NCBI GenBank assembly: GCA_017540815.1
Contig: JAFYAI010000121.1
Span: 1 to 61,393 of the forward strand
Direction of reading: 5' to 3'
DNA from: Spirochaetales bacterium
GTDB taxonomy: Bacteria > Spirochaetota > GWE2-31-10 > MWDO01
DNA: 61,393 bases
The notes under the pieces: model-generated
Told to the model about the DNA's origin: nothing
What the model saw: the letters and a program-made list of their open reading frames with translations, nothing else
The model's database searches: none
Shown: positions 7,007 through 15,930 of the stretch, in pieces
How the letters are laid out: every line of letters starts with the position of its first letter
Position numbering within the stretch: the stretch's first letter is position 1
Program-made: the position numbers and the translations under genes

Positions 7007-9022
7007 TTACTTTCCGTTATTCATATTGTCAAATCGCTTGCGGCTTTCTTCCATTTCGGCAGCGGATTTCTCCATTTTATAGAAGTCTTCCTTGAGTTTC
7101 TTCTCATCCCGTTCAAGTTTATCTTTATAACTGGAGATGGCTTTGTCCTGTCTCTGTATTTTATCATCCATACCGCGTGCCATACTATCGAAATAACCGC
7201 GGTCACGCATAGTATATGCTTTGAGAAGTGATTCCGTCTCGAATGCTATACCGGAGTCGATAATCATATCTCCGTCTTTGTCACTTCCGAACATCTCCTT
7301 GATACCCAGCGGATAACGCTCCATCATATCGATGAATTTATCTTCATTAATCTCCAATATACCTTTGAGTTTGCTGCTGTCAAATCCCGCTCCGGACATA
7401 TTAGTACCTATACCGATCTGGTTAAGATTACACAGTTCAGAACCATACTGAGTTGTATAAGGATTCATCATTATAAGTCTAAGTTTCGATACGAGAGTCT
7501 TGACATTGTAGTCTTTCGACAAGCGGCCCGTATCCTGCTTCTCTTCGCCTGTCTCTTCATCAATGGCTACATTTATCTCATCGTTAAACATCGACAGCAG
7601 CTGATTATATTCGCCGAGGAATTCGCCGACAGTCTGCACAATACTCTCATAATCACGATCGACTTTGAGCGACTCTTCTTTGCGTGTCTTATCGAATATA
7701 TTAAGAGTTACACCCGGGATAAGATCATCGACAGTATTCTTATCTCTCTTGATCGTCAGTCCGTCGAATACGATAACCGCATCTGCCGGAGCAGCAAGCT
7801 CATTCTTATATTTAATACCATTCGGGGCTTCTCTGTCATAGAATCGAATATCCCCTGCATAGAGAGTTTTCAAAGTATTTTTATTATTGAGGATTACAGA
7901 GCGAACTTGCTCACCTTCTTTAAGCAGATCACTCAGCTCAAATGTCAGTTTCTTATCATCACTGCCGACATTCAGTTCATTAAGTGTCACAGTACGTCGA
8001 TTAGTCTCTAGTACGATATAATGATCATCTTTAATAATCTCCGGCACAGGATCTTCTTCATCGATATACGGCGGTATATCCATAATGACCGGCTCACCTT
8101 CGATCTTAAGTTCAAATACTAATGCATCGCCCTGCAGATCGAGTCTCGGTCCTGTTGGAACAGGCTTCTTCTCACGCTCTTCGATGCCGAATGACTCTGT
8201 TCGCAGATTGATCTCAAATACTACACCTTCTTTGGATGCAACTGTCTCCGGCAATGGAATGCGGTATTCCTGATCGGTTTTTATCTGTATCCTTGCCGAT
8301 TTATCTTCACCGTTTATCACAGCATCATTCTCAAATGTCTTAGTATTCTCAATCACAGACTTATCCAGCCCTACATGCACATCCGTGACGGGGAACTCTT
8401 CGTAGAATCCCATCTCTTTAAACAATGTCTTAGTCACATCATTGCCGAATCCGATAAACTTGCCCTCACCTGAGATATTAGACTCAATAATAAGCACCTG
8501 AGTTTTGGAAGTATCATTAGCTACCGTAACCCGCAGTTTATCTCTGCTGTCAGTCCGCAGTTTAGTTGCAAATGATGCAAGTGTACCGCCGCTGAACTGT
8601 ATATCTATCTTATCATCGTCACCGTCACCAATGGCAAACTGATACCGCCCGGCAGGGATCTTATAATCCTTGTTGAGCTGCTTGCTGGCGATGCGATGTG
8701 CCGATGCTTTATTCTTGATTTGTATGCGATATTCTCCAATCTCGGCCTGCTTAGTTACCTTAGCAGCAAAAGCATTCTCATCCGACGACAATGAGATCTT
8801 ATCGTCAAACGGTGCTTCGTGCCCGTATAACTTCTTAGCCTTATCCTGAAATGCCATCGTCTTAGTCCGAACTTCCCGCCACAGAGACTTCTCTTCGTTC
8901 ATCTCCTTTTTTGCATCTTCCAGTTTGTCGAGCTTCTTATTCTTGCTCTCCATAATGCGTTTGATCGCATCACCGGAATTATACTTGCTGGATAATCCGG
9001 GTATAAATACTCCGTCTGACAT
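7007..9022 (-). CDS. fliD: Flagellar hook-associated protein 2, filament cap FliD
   Basis: A 671-residue FliD that caps the flagellar filament and helps flagellin assemble; in spirochaetes this happens in the periplasm. The N-terminal FliD domain is seen in FIPGLSSKYNSGDAIKRIM and the following coiled coil, and the C-terminal domain in the last 200 residues (NQIGIGTNMSGAGFDSSKLKG, then a C-terminal coiled coil). A GGAGGG site 10 nt upstream supports the ATG at 9022. It follows flaG in the same direction, separated by a hairpin. The variable middle region is large and acidic. Confidence 0.93.
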   Translation of the reverse strand: MSDGVFIPGLSSKYNSGDAIKRIMESKNKKLDKLEDAKKEMNEEKSLWREVRTKTMAFQDKAKKLYGHEAPFDDKISLSSDENAFAAKVTKQAEIGEYRIQIKNKASAHRIASKQLNKDYKIPAGRYQFAIGDGDDDKIDIQFSGGTLASFATKLRTDSRDKLRVTVANDTSKTQVLIIESNISGEGKFIGFGNDVTKTLFKEMGFYEEFPVTDVHVGLDKSVIENTKTFENDAVINGEDKSARIQIKTDQEYRIPLPETVASKEGVVFEINLRTESFGIEEREKKPVPTGPRLDLQGDALVFELKIEGEPVIMDIPPYIDEEDPVPEIIKDDHYIVLETNRRTVTLNELNVGSDDKKLTFELSDLLKEGEQVRSVILNNKNTLKTLYAGDIRFYDREAPNGIKYKNELAAPADAVIVFDGLTIKRDKNTVDDLIPGVTLNIFDKTRKEESLKVDRDYESIVQTVGEFLGEYNQLLSMFNDEINVAIDEETGEEKQDTGRLSKDYNVKTLVSKLRLIMMNPYTTQYGSELCNLNQIGIGTNMSGAGFDSSKLKGILEINEDKFIDMMERYPLGIKEMFGSDKDGDMIIDSGIAFETESLLKAYTMRDRGYFDSMARGMDDKIQRQDKAISSYKDKLERDEKKLKEDFYKMEKSAAEMEESRKRFDNMNNGK

Positions 9023-9042
9023 TAAAGAAAATTACCCTCCGA

Positions 9043-9071
9043 TAAAATCCTTGGGCAGACCAAGGATTTTA
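9043..9071 (-). promoter_or_regulatory. Hairpin directly upstream of the fliD ribosome-binding site
   Basis: Arms TAAAATCCTTGG (9043-9054) and CCAAGGATTTTA (9060-9071) form a perfect 12-bp stem between flaG and fliD. There is no proper T-tract after it, so it may be an RNA processing or translation-control element, not a terminator. Confidence 0.5.
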
Positions 9072-9091
9072 TAAAAACTGCTTCTAACTTT

Positions 9092-9445
9092 CTAAGCCTC
9101 ATCATCATAGAGAAGACCGATGGCTTCTTTCAGATGTGCTGCCAAGTTCTGAATCTCCTCGCAGGGAAATTCACTAACTACTTCGTTAGATTCTTTATCA
9201 ACTACCGTTATAATCACTCTGTTAATATTCTTATTGACTCTCAGATGTACCGTTCTGTCAATAAGATCAATCGGTTTACTGATCTCCATATCGTCGGCAA
9301 GTTTTTCTGCACTCAGTTCAGGAATTTCTTTCTTAACCAGCTGCTTGATCTGCTCATTGGTGAGCAGAGACTTACCCGATCCCGGTATATGACTTGAATT
9401 AGGAAAAGAATAGACAGAAGCATTCGTTGTAATTCCGTTTATCAT
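9092..9445 (-). CDS. flaG: Flagellar protein FlaG
   Basis: A 117-residue FlaG-family protein: a variable N-terminus, then the conserved C-terminal domain (LHLRVNKN-like LRVNKNINRVIITVVDKESNEVVSEFP type pattern, seen here as HLRVNKNINRVIITVVD and EVVSEFPCEEI). FlaG genes commonly sit next to flagellin and fliD and influence filament length. It is upstream of fliD in the same direction. RBS GGAGGG lies 8-9 nt before the ATG. Confidence 0.88.
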   Translation of the reverse strand: MINGITTNASVYSFPNSSHIPGSGKSLLTNEQIKQLVKKEIPELSAEKLADDMEISKPIDLIDRTVHLRVNKNINRVIITVVDKESNEVVSEFPCEEIQNLAAHLKEAIGLLYDDEA

Positions 9446-9820
9446 CTTATGTCCCTCCTATTATTAGGCTATTACACTCAGTACAAGGCATCGCAAATCT
9501 TCATACAACATCTGCTGCTCCGCTTTGTCGTGCCGTCAAGACCTGCTTCCTGCAGATCTCCGCTCCCATGCTGTAGTGAGTCCTTTTCCTCCCAATAACC
9601 GTTCTTTTACTTACAGTTCTAATTTTTTCTGTGTTCGACCAAATGTTATTCGGGCTTAAGCCCTTATGAAATATGAACTGTTAAGAATAAAAAAATCCTC
9701 TTCTTTCAACTTCTTTCGCCGCCGAAAGAAGAGGTGAAAATCGTGGTTTTTACTAACCGATCTACCCTGATCGGAAAAAACGGTTTTTTTAATAATTACT
9801 AAAAAGTGTTTTCATCTCAA
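9446..9820 (-). other. Leader of flaG-fliD and end of flaB2 transcript
   Basis: No gene is visible. The part next to flaG (about 9480-9600) is less AT-rich than surrounding spacers and may be a structured leader. A perfect 12-bp palindrome GGGCTTAAGCCC lies at 9652-9663 and an inverted repeat CCGATC/GATCGG at 9757-9774. I see no perfect sigma-28 site here. Confidence 0.5.
9690..9734 (-). terminator. Terminator after the flaB gene at 9821
   Basis: On the minus strand an 11-bp stem (arms 9697-9707 and 9724-9734, GAAAGAAGAGG) is followed by ATTTTTTT. It lies about 90 nt past the flaB stop. Confidence 0.7.
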
Positions 9821-10678
9821 TTAACCCAACAACTGTAATACAGTCTGCGGTCTTGTATTTGCCTGAGCCAACATTGCTGTGCTTGACTGAACAAGGATAG
9901 AGTCCTTGACGAAGTTCACAGACTCTGCTGCCATATCAGCATCTCGAATGAGAGATTCAGCAGCCTGCAAATTCTCTGAAGCATTTGCAATGCCTTTCTG
10001 AGCCATCTCGAATCTGTTCTGATAAGCACCAAGATCCGCTCTCTGAGAGTTGAGTACTCTGAGTGCTTCATCCATTCGCCCAATCGTCATGTTAGCAGCG
10101 GTAGGATCTTTGATAGATACTTCGCCGTCTTCCTCGGTCTTGAACAATGCCTTTGCGGTCATATCGCCGATGAACAGCTGCTCTCTCTGATCCATGTTTG
10201 CACCTACATGCAGCCACATTGATGCTGTAGCATTTGCATTCTCATTCTGAGGATTAGCAAATGCACCTGTAAGCATGTTGATACCATTAAACTGTGCATG
10301 ACTTGCAATTCGGTTTACTTCATCAACTAACTGATCTACTTCGACTTGGATATAAGATCTGTCCTCTTCTGCATAGATACCGTTAGATGCCTGAACAGCC
10401 AACTCTCGAATTCTATGTACAATGTCCTGTGTTTCCTGCAGATAACCTTCTGATGCCTGGATAAAGGAAATACCATTCTGAACATTTCGCTCAGCCTGAT
10501 TAAGTCCTTTAATCTGGCCTCTCATTTTCTCCGAAACCGCCAACCCTGAAGCGTCATCTCCGGCCTTATTAATCTTAATACCGGACGACAGCTTAGCCAT
10601 AGACTTGTCAACATCAACTGTCTTGAACTTTAACCCATTGCTTGCGTTAATAGATGACATATTATGGTTAATAATCAT
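9821..10678 (-). CDS. flaB: Flagellin, FlaB-type core filament protein
   Basis: A 285-residue flagellin of the periplasmic filament core. The conserved N-terminal domain ([34 protein letters not shown]) and C-terminal domain ([19 protein letters not shown], ending in [10 protein letters not shown]) flank a short middle, typical of spirochaetal FlaB. The ATG at 10678 follows AAGGAGGG at good spacing; the 13 extra upstream in-frame residues cover the ribosome-binding site and are not translated. It is a paralogue of the flaB just upstream. Confidence 0.95.
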   Translation of the reverse strand: MIINHNMSSINASNGLKFKTVDVDKSMAKLSSGIKINKAGDDASGLAVSEKMRGQIKGLNQAERNVQNGISFIQASEGYLQETQDIVHRIRELAVQASNGIYAEEDRSYIQVEVDQLVDEVNRIASHAQFNGINMLTGAFANPQNENANATASMWLHVGANMDQREQLFIGDMTAKALFKTEEDGEVSIKDPTAANMTIGRMDEALRVLNSQRADLGAYQNRFEMAQKGIANASENLQAAESLIRDADMAAESVNFVKDSILVQSSTAMLAQANTRPQTVLQLLG

Positions 10679-10955
10679 TAAATTACCCTCCTTGATTTCT
10701 TCCCGACAATATCCCAAATTTTTGCCAAAAAGGCTTTTTGAATAGGTGTGCTCCTACGCAATAGTATATGACCTTCTTAAAAACCACAAAACCGTTTTTT
10801 TACAGTATTTTTAATAAAAAGACCATAAACAGATATAGCCCCCAAAGACTTGGAGGCAATACCTGTTCTAACTACTGCTTCCATTTAACCATATAAACGG
10901 AGAGTATTCTTCAAATTATTCTTAACATATTTCAAAGAACTTAAGCCGTATTTCC
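10679..10955 (-). other. Spacer between the two flaB genes
   Basis: No gene is seen. An imperfect hairpin (GCCTCCAAG/CTTTGGGGGC, about 10835-10856) and possible minus-strand -10 boxes (TATACT near 10765) are present. The sigma-28 consensus found before the other flaB gene is absent, so the two flagellins may be regulated differently. Confidence 0.4.
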
Positions 10956-11834
10956 TTAGCCGTTTAACAACTGCAGAACTGACTGTGCCTTAGCATTAGC
11001 CTGAGCAAGCATTGCGGTACCTGACTGAACAAGGATGTTATTCTTTGTAAAGTCAACCATCTGTGATGCCATATCAGTATCTCTGATAATAGACTCAGCA
11101 GCCTGTAAGTTCTCAGCACCGATTAACAAGCCTTTAGTTGCATGCTCCAATCGATTCTGGTAAGCACCGAGATCTGCTCTCTGCTTGTTTACATTCTTGA
11201 GAGCCAAATCCATCAGACCGATTGACATATTAGCACCATCCGGAGTTGAGAGTGTGAATGTAACATCTGCTGCATGCGGCAAGCCTGTAGGCTCTTTGAG
11301 TCCTAAGCCCTGCGATGTCATTGTGCCGATGAACACCTGCTCTCTCTGATCCATGTTTGCACCAACATGTAACCACATTGAAGCTGTCGGAACACCGCCG
11401 TGCTCAATGTTAGCAAATCGACCTGTCAGCATATTCATACCGTTGAACTGAGCGTGGCTTGCGATTCGGTCGATTTCGTCTACTAACTGACTAACTTCAA
11501 CCTGAATGTACAGTCGATCCTCAGCGGTATAAATACCGTTGCTTGCCTGAACAGCGAGTTCTCGGATTCTCTGCAAAACATCCTGTGTTTCCTGCAGATA
11601 ACCTTCAGCTGTCTGAATGAAAGAGATACCATTCTCTGCATTCTTCTCAGCCTGAACCAAACCTCGGATCTGGCTTCGCATCTTCTCAGATACTGCCAAT
11701 CCTGAAGCATCGTCTGCTGCTCTGTTGATCTTAATGCCTGACGAGAGTTTTTCCATGTCTTTGCTAACATTAATGTTGTTAAACTTTAAGACACGGTTTG
11801 AGTTGATTGATGAAATGTTGTGGTTGATAATCAT
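10956..11834 (-). CDS. flaB: Flagellin, FlaB-type core filament protein
   Basis: A 292-residue FlaB flagellin with the same N-terminal ([19 protein letters not shown]) and C-terminal ([19 protein letters not shown]...[10 protein letters not shown]) polymerisation domains as its neighbour. Compared with it, the central part (about residues 165-200) has a short insertion. RBS GGAGG is 8 nt before the ATG. It is driven by a clear sigma-28 promoter at 12066-12092 with a leader of about 225 nt. Confidence 0.95.
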   Translation of the reverse strand: MIINHNISSINSNRVLKFNNINVSKDMEKLSSGIKINRAADDASGLAVSEKMRSQIRGLVQAEKNAENGISFIQTAEGYLQETQDVLQRIRELAVQASNGIYTAEDRLYIQVEVSQLVDEIDRIASHAQFNGMNMLTGRFANIEHGGVPTASMWLHVGANMDQREQVFIGTMTSQGLGLKEPTGLPHAADVTFTLSTPDGANMSIGLMDLALKNVNKQRADLGAYQNRLEHATKGLLIGAENLQAAESIIRDTDMASQMVDFTKNNILVQSGTAMLAQANAKAQSVLQLLNG

Positions 11835-12065
11835 TTGTTTCCTCCATGAAACTAAATTTACAGGTATTCCTTACCTGCTGTTAAAATTTTAAGCTTCTCA
11901 TACGAGATGCTTTTTTACAACAATCATTAAGGACCGATTCCTTTCGACCCCCCAGTCTACACAGCCGTTGCACTAACATCCTGTTGCTTAACTGCTGTAC
12001 CTTGCCATTCCCCATAATGGCTCGGTTCGTTTGCTGCCCCCGCAGCACATCGTTCCTTACCATTA
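11835..12065 (-). promoter_or_regulatory. Long 5' leader of flaB
   Basis: The transcript from the sigma-28 promoter would have an untranslated leader of about 225 nt, less AT-rich than neighbouring spacers and with a hairpin CAGGTA/TACCTG (about 11862-11878) close to the ribosome-binding site. A 64-codon open frame here has no good ribosome-binding site and I do not call it a gene. Confidence 0.5.
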
Positions 12066-12092
12066 TTATCGGCAACTCAATATCAAACTTTA
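12066..12092 (-). promoter_or_regulatory. Sigma-28 (FliA) flagellar promoter
   Basis: On the minus strand TAAA (12089-12092), exactly 15 nt, then GCCGATAA (12066-12073): a perfect match to the enterobacterial sigma-28 consensus. It points at the flaB gene that starts at 11834. Confidence 0.92.
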
Positions 12093-12250
12093 ATTAATTT
12101 TACAATTTTTTTTGATTAATTACAAGTTTTTTTTGTATTAATTTGTATTTTTCCTATATTTTTATAATTTCTTACTTTTTTGTGACTATTCCATAGCCAA
12201 CGATACTATTTCATCGGTCACAGAATGTCATAAACTTTACGGTGTCTGTC

Positions 12251-12288
12251 AAGAAAAACACGATTTTGTAAACAAAATCGTGTTTCTT
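12251..12288. terminator. Terminator after the 12308 lipoprotein gene
   Basis: A long stem AACACGATTTTGT/ACAAAATCGTG followed by TTTTTCTT on the minus strand, 20 nt past the stop of the gene at 12308. The spacer 12093-12250 is very AT-rich with no gene visible. Confidence 0.75.
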
Positions 12289-12307
12289 CCTTAGTAATAT
12301 AATACAA

Positions 12308-13465
12308 TTAATTTCCTCGTTTCCGTGAAATCGACACCACAAAATCTCCGCGGTTTGGATTTTCTTTTATATTAATCATCGTGATATTGGCAGACTCATC
12401 ACCGACCCCCTGTACCTGAGCAGACGCAATCGGACGGGTCTCATAGAATTTCTCACCGGTAAACGGATCTTCATCTTCATCAGCACGAATGACAATCAGA
12501 TAATCACCATCATTCAATCCCTGATTGGAACCAAGATTAACCTTAATGGTTTTGTCTGATTCATTATACTTGCCCATACAATAGCCGACCAGCGGGAACA
12601 TATTCTCTAACTGCTCAGCACAATTATTAATTGCTGCCTGAGCCGCTTCAGTAAACTGTACTGCCATATCAACTCCGACCATATCATACTTTGTTCCATT
12701 TTTGACAATTCTTGCGGAACGCAAAGCAACAGGTCCTTTGATTACATTGCCTCTGTCATCGAGGAACAGTTTCACGGCAGCGACACCTTCCCCCTGAACT
12801 GCCTTATACAATGTGCCAGTTGTAAGATCCGTAACATTAACATTAAATGTCAGTTTTGCTTTGAATTTATAAAACGCATATTCATCGGTTATCTCTTTCG
12901 TTGCAGAAGTAACAGAACATGTAACCATATATACTGCCGCTTCTGTCTGACCAATCTCAGCAACTGATTGTCCGTTTTTATTCGTCGTTACAAATTCATC
13001 AGAGTTAAATAATCTCTGCTGCCCGATCTGTGCATCATATTCCAGTTGATTGAAAAATTCAAATCGTCCTGTCTTCTGCAATGCCGTCTGAAGCAACTCA
13101 TCCATCTTCAGTTCATCTATATTCATATACAAAGTCACATTCGAGTCAAATTTCGCAATAGATACACGCGGTTTGCTCGGTTTGATGCCTTTCTTCATAT
13201 CATTAATGATTTTATCACTGTATCCCGGCGGCATCAGTATCTGTGCAACTTCTTTCGGGACATCATATTCTTTGTCTGCATTTTTTGCCGCTTTTTCTTT
13301 TGCATTTTGATTTTTTATTTTATTGGAATACGCTTTAGCAGCTGATTCCAGCAATGAACCTGCACGAGACGAAACGGATTTCGTGCCTTCGATAGTATTA
13401 TTAGACGCACATGACAAAGCTATACACAATGCAGCACAGACTGTTAATAATTTTATTTTGTTCAT
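12308..13465 (-). CDS. Lipoprotein with CsgG-like and FlgT C-terminal-like regions
   Basis: A 385-residue exported protein. The N-terminus is a lipoprotein signal (CIALSCAS, Cys about residue 20). Residues about 95-290 resemble CsgG/LpoB-type curli-secretion or penicillin-binding-protein-activator folds (RVSIAKFDSNV, then GRFEFFNQLEYD, then a region on multi-strand NVNVTDLTTGTLY). The last about 90 residues (VNLGSNQGLNDGDYLIVIRADE, PIASAQVQGVGDESANI) look like a FlgT C-terminal beta domain. It probably sits on the outer membrane facing the periplasm; the partner is unknown. RBS GAGG supports the start. Confidence 0.7.
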   Translation of the reverse strand: MNKIKLLTVCAALCIALSCASNNTIEGTKSVSSRAGSLLESAAKAYSNKIKNQNAKEKAAKNADKEYDVPKEVAQILMPPGYSDKIINDMKKGIKPSKPRVSIAKFDSNVTLYMNIDELKMDELLQTALQKTGRFEFFNQLEYDAQIGQQRLFNSDEFVTTNKNGQSVAEIGQTEAAVYMVTCSVTSATKEITDEYAFYKFKAKLTFNVNVTDLTTGTLYKAVQGEGVAAVKLFLDDRGNVIKGPVALRSARIVKNGTKYDMVGVDMAVQFTEAAQAAINNCAEQLENMFPLVGYCMGKYNESDKTIKVNLGSNQGLNDGDYLIVIRADEDEDPFTGEKFYETRPIASAQVQGVGDESANITMINIKENPNRGDFVVSISRKRGN

Positions 13466-13497
13466 TTATTGCCTCTTTGTTTTTGAATTCATAAAAA

Positions 13498-13541
13498 GGG
13501 ATATTGTCATGCAACACAAAAAACAATATCCCCCTTTTTTT
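13498..13541. terminator. Bidirectional terminator between two lipoprotein genes
   Basis: Stem GGGATATTGT (13498-13507) with ACAATATCCC (13523-13532), T-tract 13535-13541 on the plus strand and CCCTTTTTA on the minus strand. It would end the transcript of the 13593 gene. Confidence 0.75.
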
Positions 13542-13592
13542 AGGAACTTTTAGAATAAAAAAATATCAGTTATTCTTCTTTTTGAATAATTT

Positions 13593-14750
13593 TTACTCGT
13601 CTGCCAAGATAGCATTAAATAATGCTTCATTCTTATCGAGAAGTTCTTTTGCTTCTTTCATTCTCTGATTACCGTAATCGAAATTAATCTTAGCCTGCTT
13701 GTCGGCAAACTTACCCAACTCCTGAACTTCTTTCTCTGTGCCATAGCAGTCTATGAAATACTGTGCAATGCCGGCTGCATTCATACTTGCTGTAAGCTGA
13801 GTCAATTTTGCTGCATCAGCGGCAATCTTTGCTCCCAGATCGACTCCTTCGGCGATGGCTGCTGCAATAGCTTTACCTACAGCCTTAGTCATTTGCTTAT
13901 TGATCTTGAACTGTTCCTGTATCTTAGCATCAAGTCCTGAGAGTTTGTCTTTCATAACAGCAAGTTCTTCTTCCGAAAAATCCTCATCCGCAATAACATC
14001 TTCTGTATCCGCTTTTGCTCCTGCCAAGACAGCAACATTGTGCAGCAGATGCTTATTCACCTCAGCCTGTGCAAATGCAACTTCACCAATAACAACACCG
14101 AATGCACTGAGCCGATAATACTGATTGCGAACCGCATTACTCATATTGCAGCAATACCAAATATCCGCCGCATCAACAATATCAATCGCAACCTGAACCG
14201 CATCCGGAGATGAAGTCTCTCCCATATCTGCCTTAGCGATACCGTTTTCATCAATAACCGCAGTCAATGCTCTCGGATTCTGCAGACTGTTGGGATCATA
14301 CACCCATACAGGCTTAGTGAATGCCGCACCGCTGCTGATAAGCTGGCCAAGATTCGATACCTGTACAGCACTCTGATACCAAGTGTACTCAGGCCCGCCC
14401 TGATCTTTTGCACCTGTCCAAAGTTCTATCGCTCCGGACACGGATACTCCTGCAGGACGCTCGATAAACTTCGTCCGATAAACAGTCGGCATAGGGATAC
14501 TCATAATAATCGGACCTGCAACAGGTATCACTCTTATCGCTTCACCAATGTCGGTCACTGCAAGTTTTGCAGCGTGACGCTGAACTATAGGATTATCAGC
14601 ACCAAACTTGTCGGCAAAAGTATTGCCTTTTACATACGGAACTTTCTCTTTCTTGCCTTTCTTTGCTTTGGGCTGTGCACCTGAGCCACAGCTAATCAAT
14701 AATGCTAGTACGGCAAACACTGCCGCACATAATCTTACATTTCGTTTCAT
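13593..14750 (-). CDS. Lipoprotein of unknown function
   Basis: A 385-residue lipoprotein (signal LALLISCGSG, Cys about residue 21) followed by a Lys-rich stretch. The middle has short hydrophobic segments (VIPVAGPIIMSIPM) and an unusual CC pair (DIWYCCNMSN). The last third is predicted helical (DAKIQEQFKINKQMTKAVGKAIAAAIAEGVD split by turns). I do not recognise the family. CAGGAGG lies before the ATG. It and the following gene downstream (12308) have separate terminators, so they are likely single-gene transcripts. Confidence 0.7.
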   Translation of the reverse strand: MKRNVRLCAAVFAVLALLISCGSGAQPKAKKGKKEKVPYVKGNTFADKFGADNPIVQRHAAKLAVTDIGEAIRVIPVAGPIIMSIPMPTVYRTKFIERPAGVSVSGAIELWTGAKDQGGPEYTWYQSAVQVSNLGQLISSGAAFTKPVWVYDPNSLQNPRALTAVIDENGIAKADMGETSSPDAVQVAIDIVDAADIWYCCNMSNAVRNQYYRLSAFGVVIGEVAFAQAEVNKHLLHNVAVLAGAKADTEDVIADEDFSEEELAVMKDKLSGLDAKIQEQFKINKQMTKAVGKAIAAAIAEGVDLGAKIAADAAKLTQLTASMNAAGIAQYFIDCYGTEKEVQELGKFADKQAKINFDYGNQRMKEAKELLDKNEALFNAILADE

Positions 14751-14911
14751 TCTCTTGAAACCTCCTGATAATAAATTTGACAGTCCTCTTCATATCTTGC
14801 TGCTTCAGAGGACAATCGTTTTAATAGATATGTTTATCTTTTTCTGTCAAGAAAAAGATAAATGTGGTATACCACATTTTGCAAAAAAATTTGTCGCCCG
14901 TGCGGCGACAT
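14751..14911. other. Spacer with stacked small palindromes before the PHP gene
   Basis: Between two divergently transcribed genes are three inverted repeats: TTTATCTTTTTC/GAAAAAGATAAA (about 14832-14862), TGTGGTATACCACA (about 14863-14877) and GTCGCC/GGCGAC (about 14892-14909). These may end stray transcription or bind a regulator. Confidence 0.45.
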
Positions 14912-14940
14912 TTGACAAATTATTTGTTTTTGGATATAAT
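14912..14940 (+). promoter_or_regulatory. Consensus sigma-70 promoter for the PHP gene
   Basis: TTGACA (14912-14917), 17-bp spacer, TATAAT (14935-14940): an exact consensus promoter 43 nt upstream of the ATG at 14983. Confidence 0.9.
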
Positions 14941-14982
14941 CAGTGCAGATTATCGAAGTCTGATATATACAAGGACCACTCC

Positions 14983-15654
14983 ATGACATATAAATATGAA
15001 ACACATCTACACACTGCCGAATCAAGTGCCTGTGCCGTCTCTAACGGAGCAGAATACATCAAGCCTTATTACGAAGCCGGTTACGCCGGACTGTTCGTAA
15101 CAGATCACTTCTTCGGCGGCAACACTGCGATAGACCGCAGTCTTCCGTGGCGTGACAAGATTGACCTGTACTGCCGAGGCTATGAAAATGCGTTAAACGA
15201 AGCGGAAAAATATCAAAATTTCAAAGTATTTTTCGGCATTGAACAGACATTCGATGGTGATGACTATCTGATATACGGTCCGGATAAAAAATGGCTCTTG
15301 TCTCATCCTGAGATAGAGACTATGACTCACGAGGATCTGTTTGACTATGCCAACGATCTCGGCTGGCTTATTGTGCAGGCTCATCCGTTTCGGCAGCGTC
15401 ATTATATACAGGCGATACATATTCATTTTCGTCATATCCACGCGATAGAGACTTACAATGCGTCCAATCACCGAATTGAGAATGACTTGGCTGCCGTCTT
15501 TGCTAAAGCATACGGTTTCCCGACTACATGCGGCTCTGACATTCATGATGCTGCTAATGTGACAGACGGCTCGCTTATCCTGCGGCCTATGATGTTTGAT
15601 AAGCCGCTTCATTCCGTGCAGGATTATATTAGAGGTGTAATTCATAATTCATAA
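14983..15654 (+). CDS. PHP-domain metal-dependent phosphoesterase
   Basis: A 223-residue PHP protein. Metal ligands are seen as HLHT (about residues 8-11), the VTDHF segment (about 42-46), an AHP (about 138-140) and GSDIHD (about 190-195). PHP proteins hydrolyse phosphoesters such as 3'-phosphoadenosine or nucleotide/histidinol phosphates, or act in polymerases; the exact substrate cannot be told. The start follows a consensus promoter, and longer in-frame starts lie upstream of that promoter and are rejected. The last four residues (IHNS) and the stop codon are encoded by the dispersed AATTCATAATTCATAA repeat. Confidence 0.82.
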   Translation: MTYKYETHLHTAESSACAVSNGAEYIKPYYEAGYAGLFVTDHFFGGNTAIDRSLPWRDKIDLYCRGYENALNEAEKYQNFKVFFGIEQTFDGDDYLIYGPDKKWLLSHPEIETMTHEDLFDYANDLGWLIVQAHPFRQRHYIQAIHIHFRHIHAIETYNASNHRIENDLAAVFAKAYGFPTTCGSDIHDAANVTDGSLILRPMMFDKPLHSVQDYIRGVIHNS

Positions 15655-15693
15655 AAAAATAGCAAAAATCTTTAAGATTTTTGCTATTTTTTT
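15653..15693. terminator. Bidirectional terminator after the PHP gene
   Basis: An 18-bp A-to-T stem (arms 15653-15670 and 15676-15693; core AGCAAAAATC) overlaps the stop codon of the PHP gene. Confidence 0.85.
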
Positions 15694-15710
15694 GCAAATT
15701 TTTCAGCCGG

Positions 15711-15915
15711 CTCGCCATAGACGGCGAGTCCATCGGCAGCACACGGAAGTAAAAGCTGCCGATGATCCTTGAATGAAAAACTGGCTGAAAATTTCTTCAT
15801 TTTTTTTTGCAAAAAATGAAGAAATTTTCAGCCAGTTTTTCATTTCGTGCGTTATATATAAGGGTAAAAATTATGTGAGGTAAAATAACACGCTTCGCGT
15901 GTTATTTTACCTCAC
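15711..15915. repeat. Array of four strong palindromes
   Basis: In 205 bp without a gene there are four hairpins: CTCGCC/GGCGAG (15711-15728), CATCGGCAGC/GCTGCCGATG (15731-15764), a 34-bp-arm stem (15772-15805 with 15811-15844, 5-nt loop) and a 19-bp-arm stem (15875-15893 with 15897-15915, TTC loop). The last ends at the AAGGAG ribosome-binding site of the Rpn-like gene. This is the densest palindrome cluster in the window. Confidence 0.85.
15829..15865 (+). repeat. 37-bp element, copy 1 (upstream of Rpn-like gene)
   Basis: A 37-bp sequence (begins CAGCCAGTTTTTCATTTCG, ends GCGTTATATATAAGGGT) recurs with one mismatch at 26953-26989 before the ssb cluster, same orientation and at a similar distance (66 and 111 nt) from the start codon. 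It contains TATATA-type -10 sequence and may be a shared promoter or a mobile upstream element. Confidence 0.8.
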
Positions 15916-15930
15916 GAAGGAGTTACACTT

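Noticed and set aside
11881..12075. 64-codon frame in the flaB leader
   Set aside because: It overlaps the sigma-28 promoter itself and has no good ribosome-binding site.
14608..14982. Longer N-terminus for the PHP protein
   Set aside because: The extra sequence would lie upstream of and across a perfect sigma-70 promoter and within the divergent lipoprotein gene.
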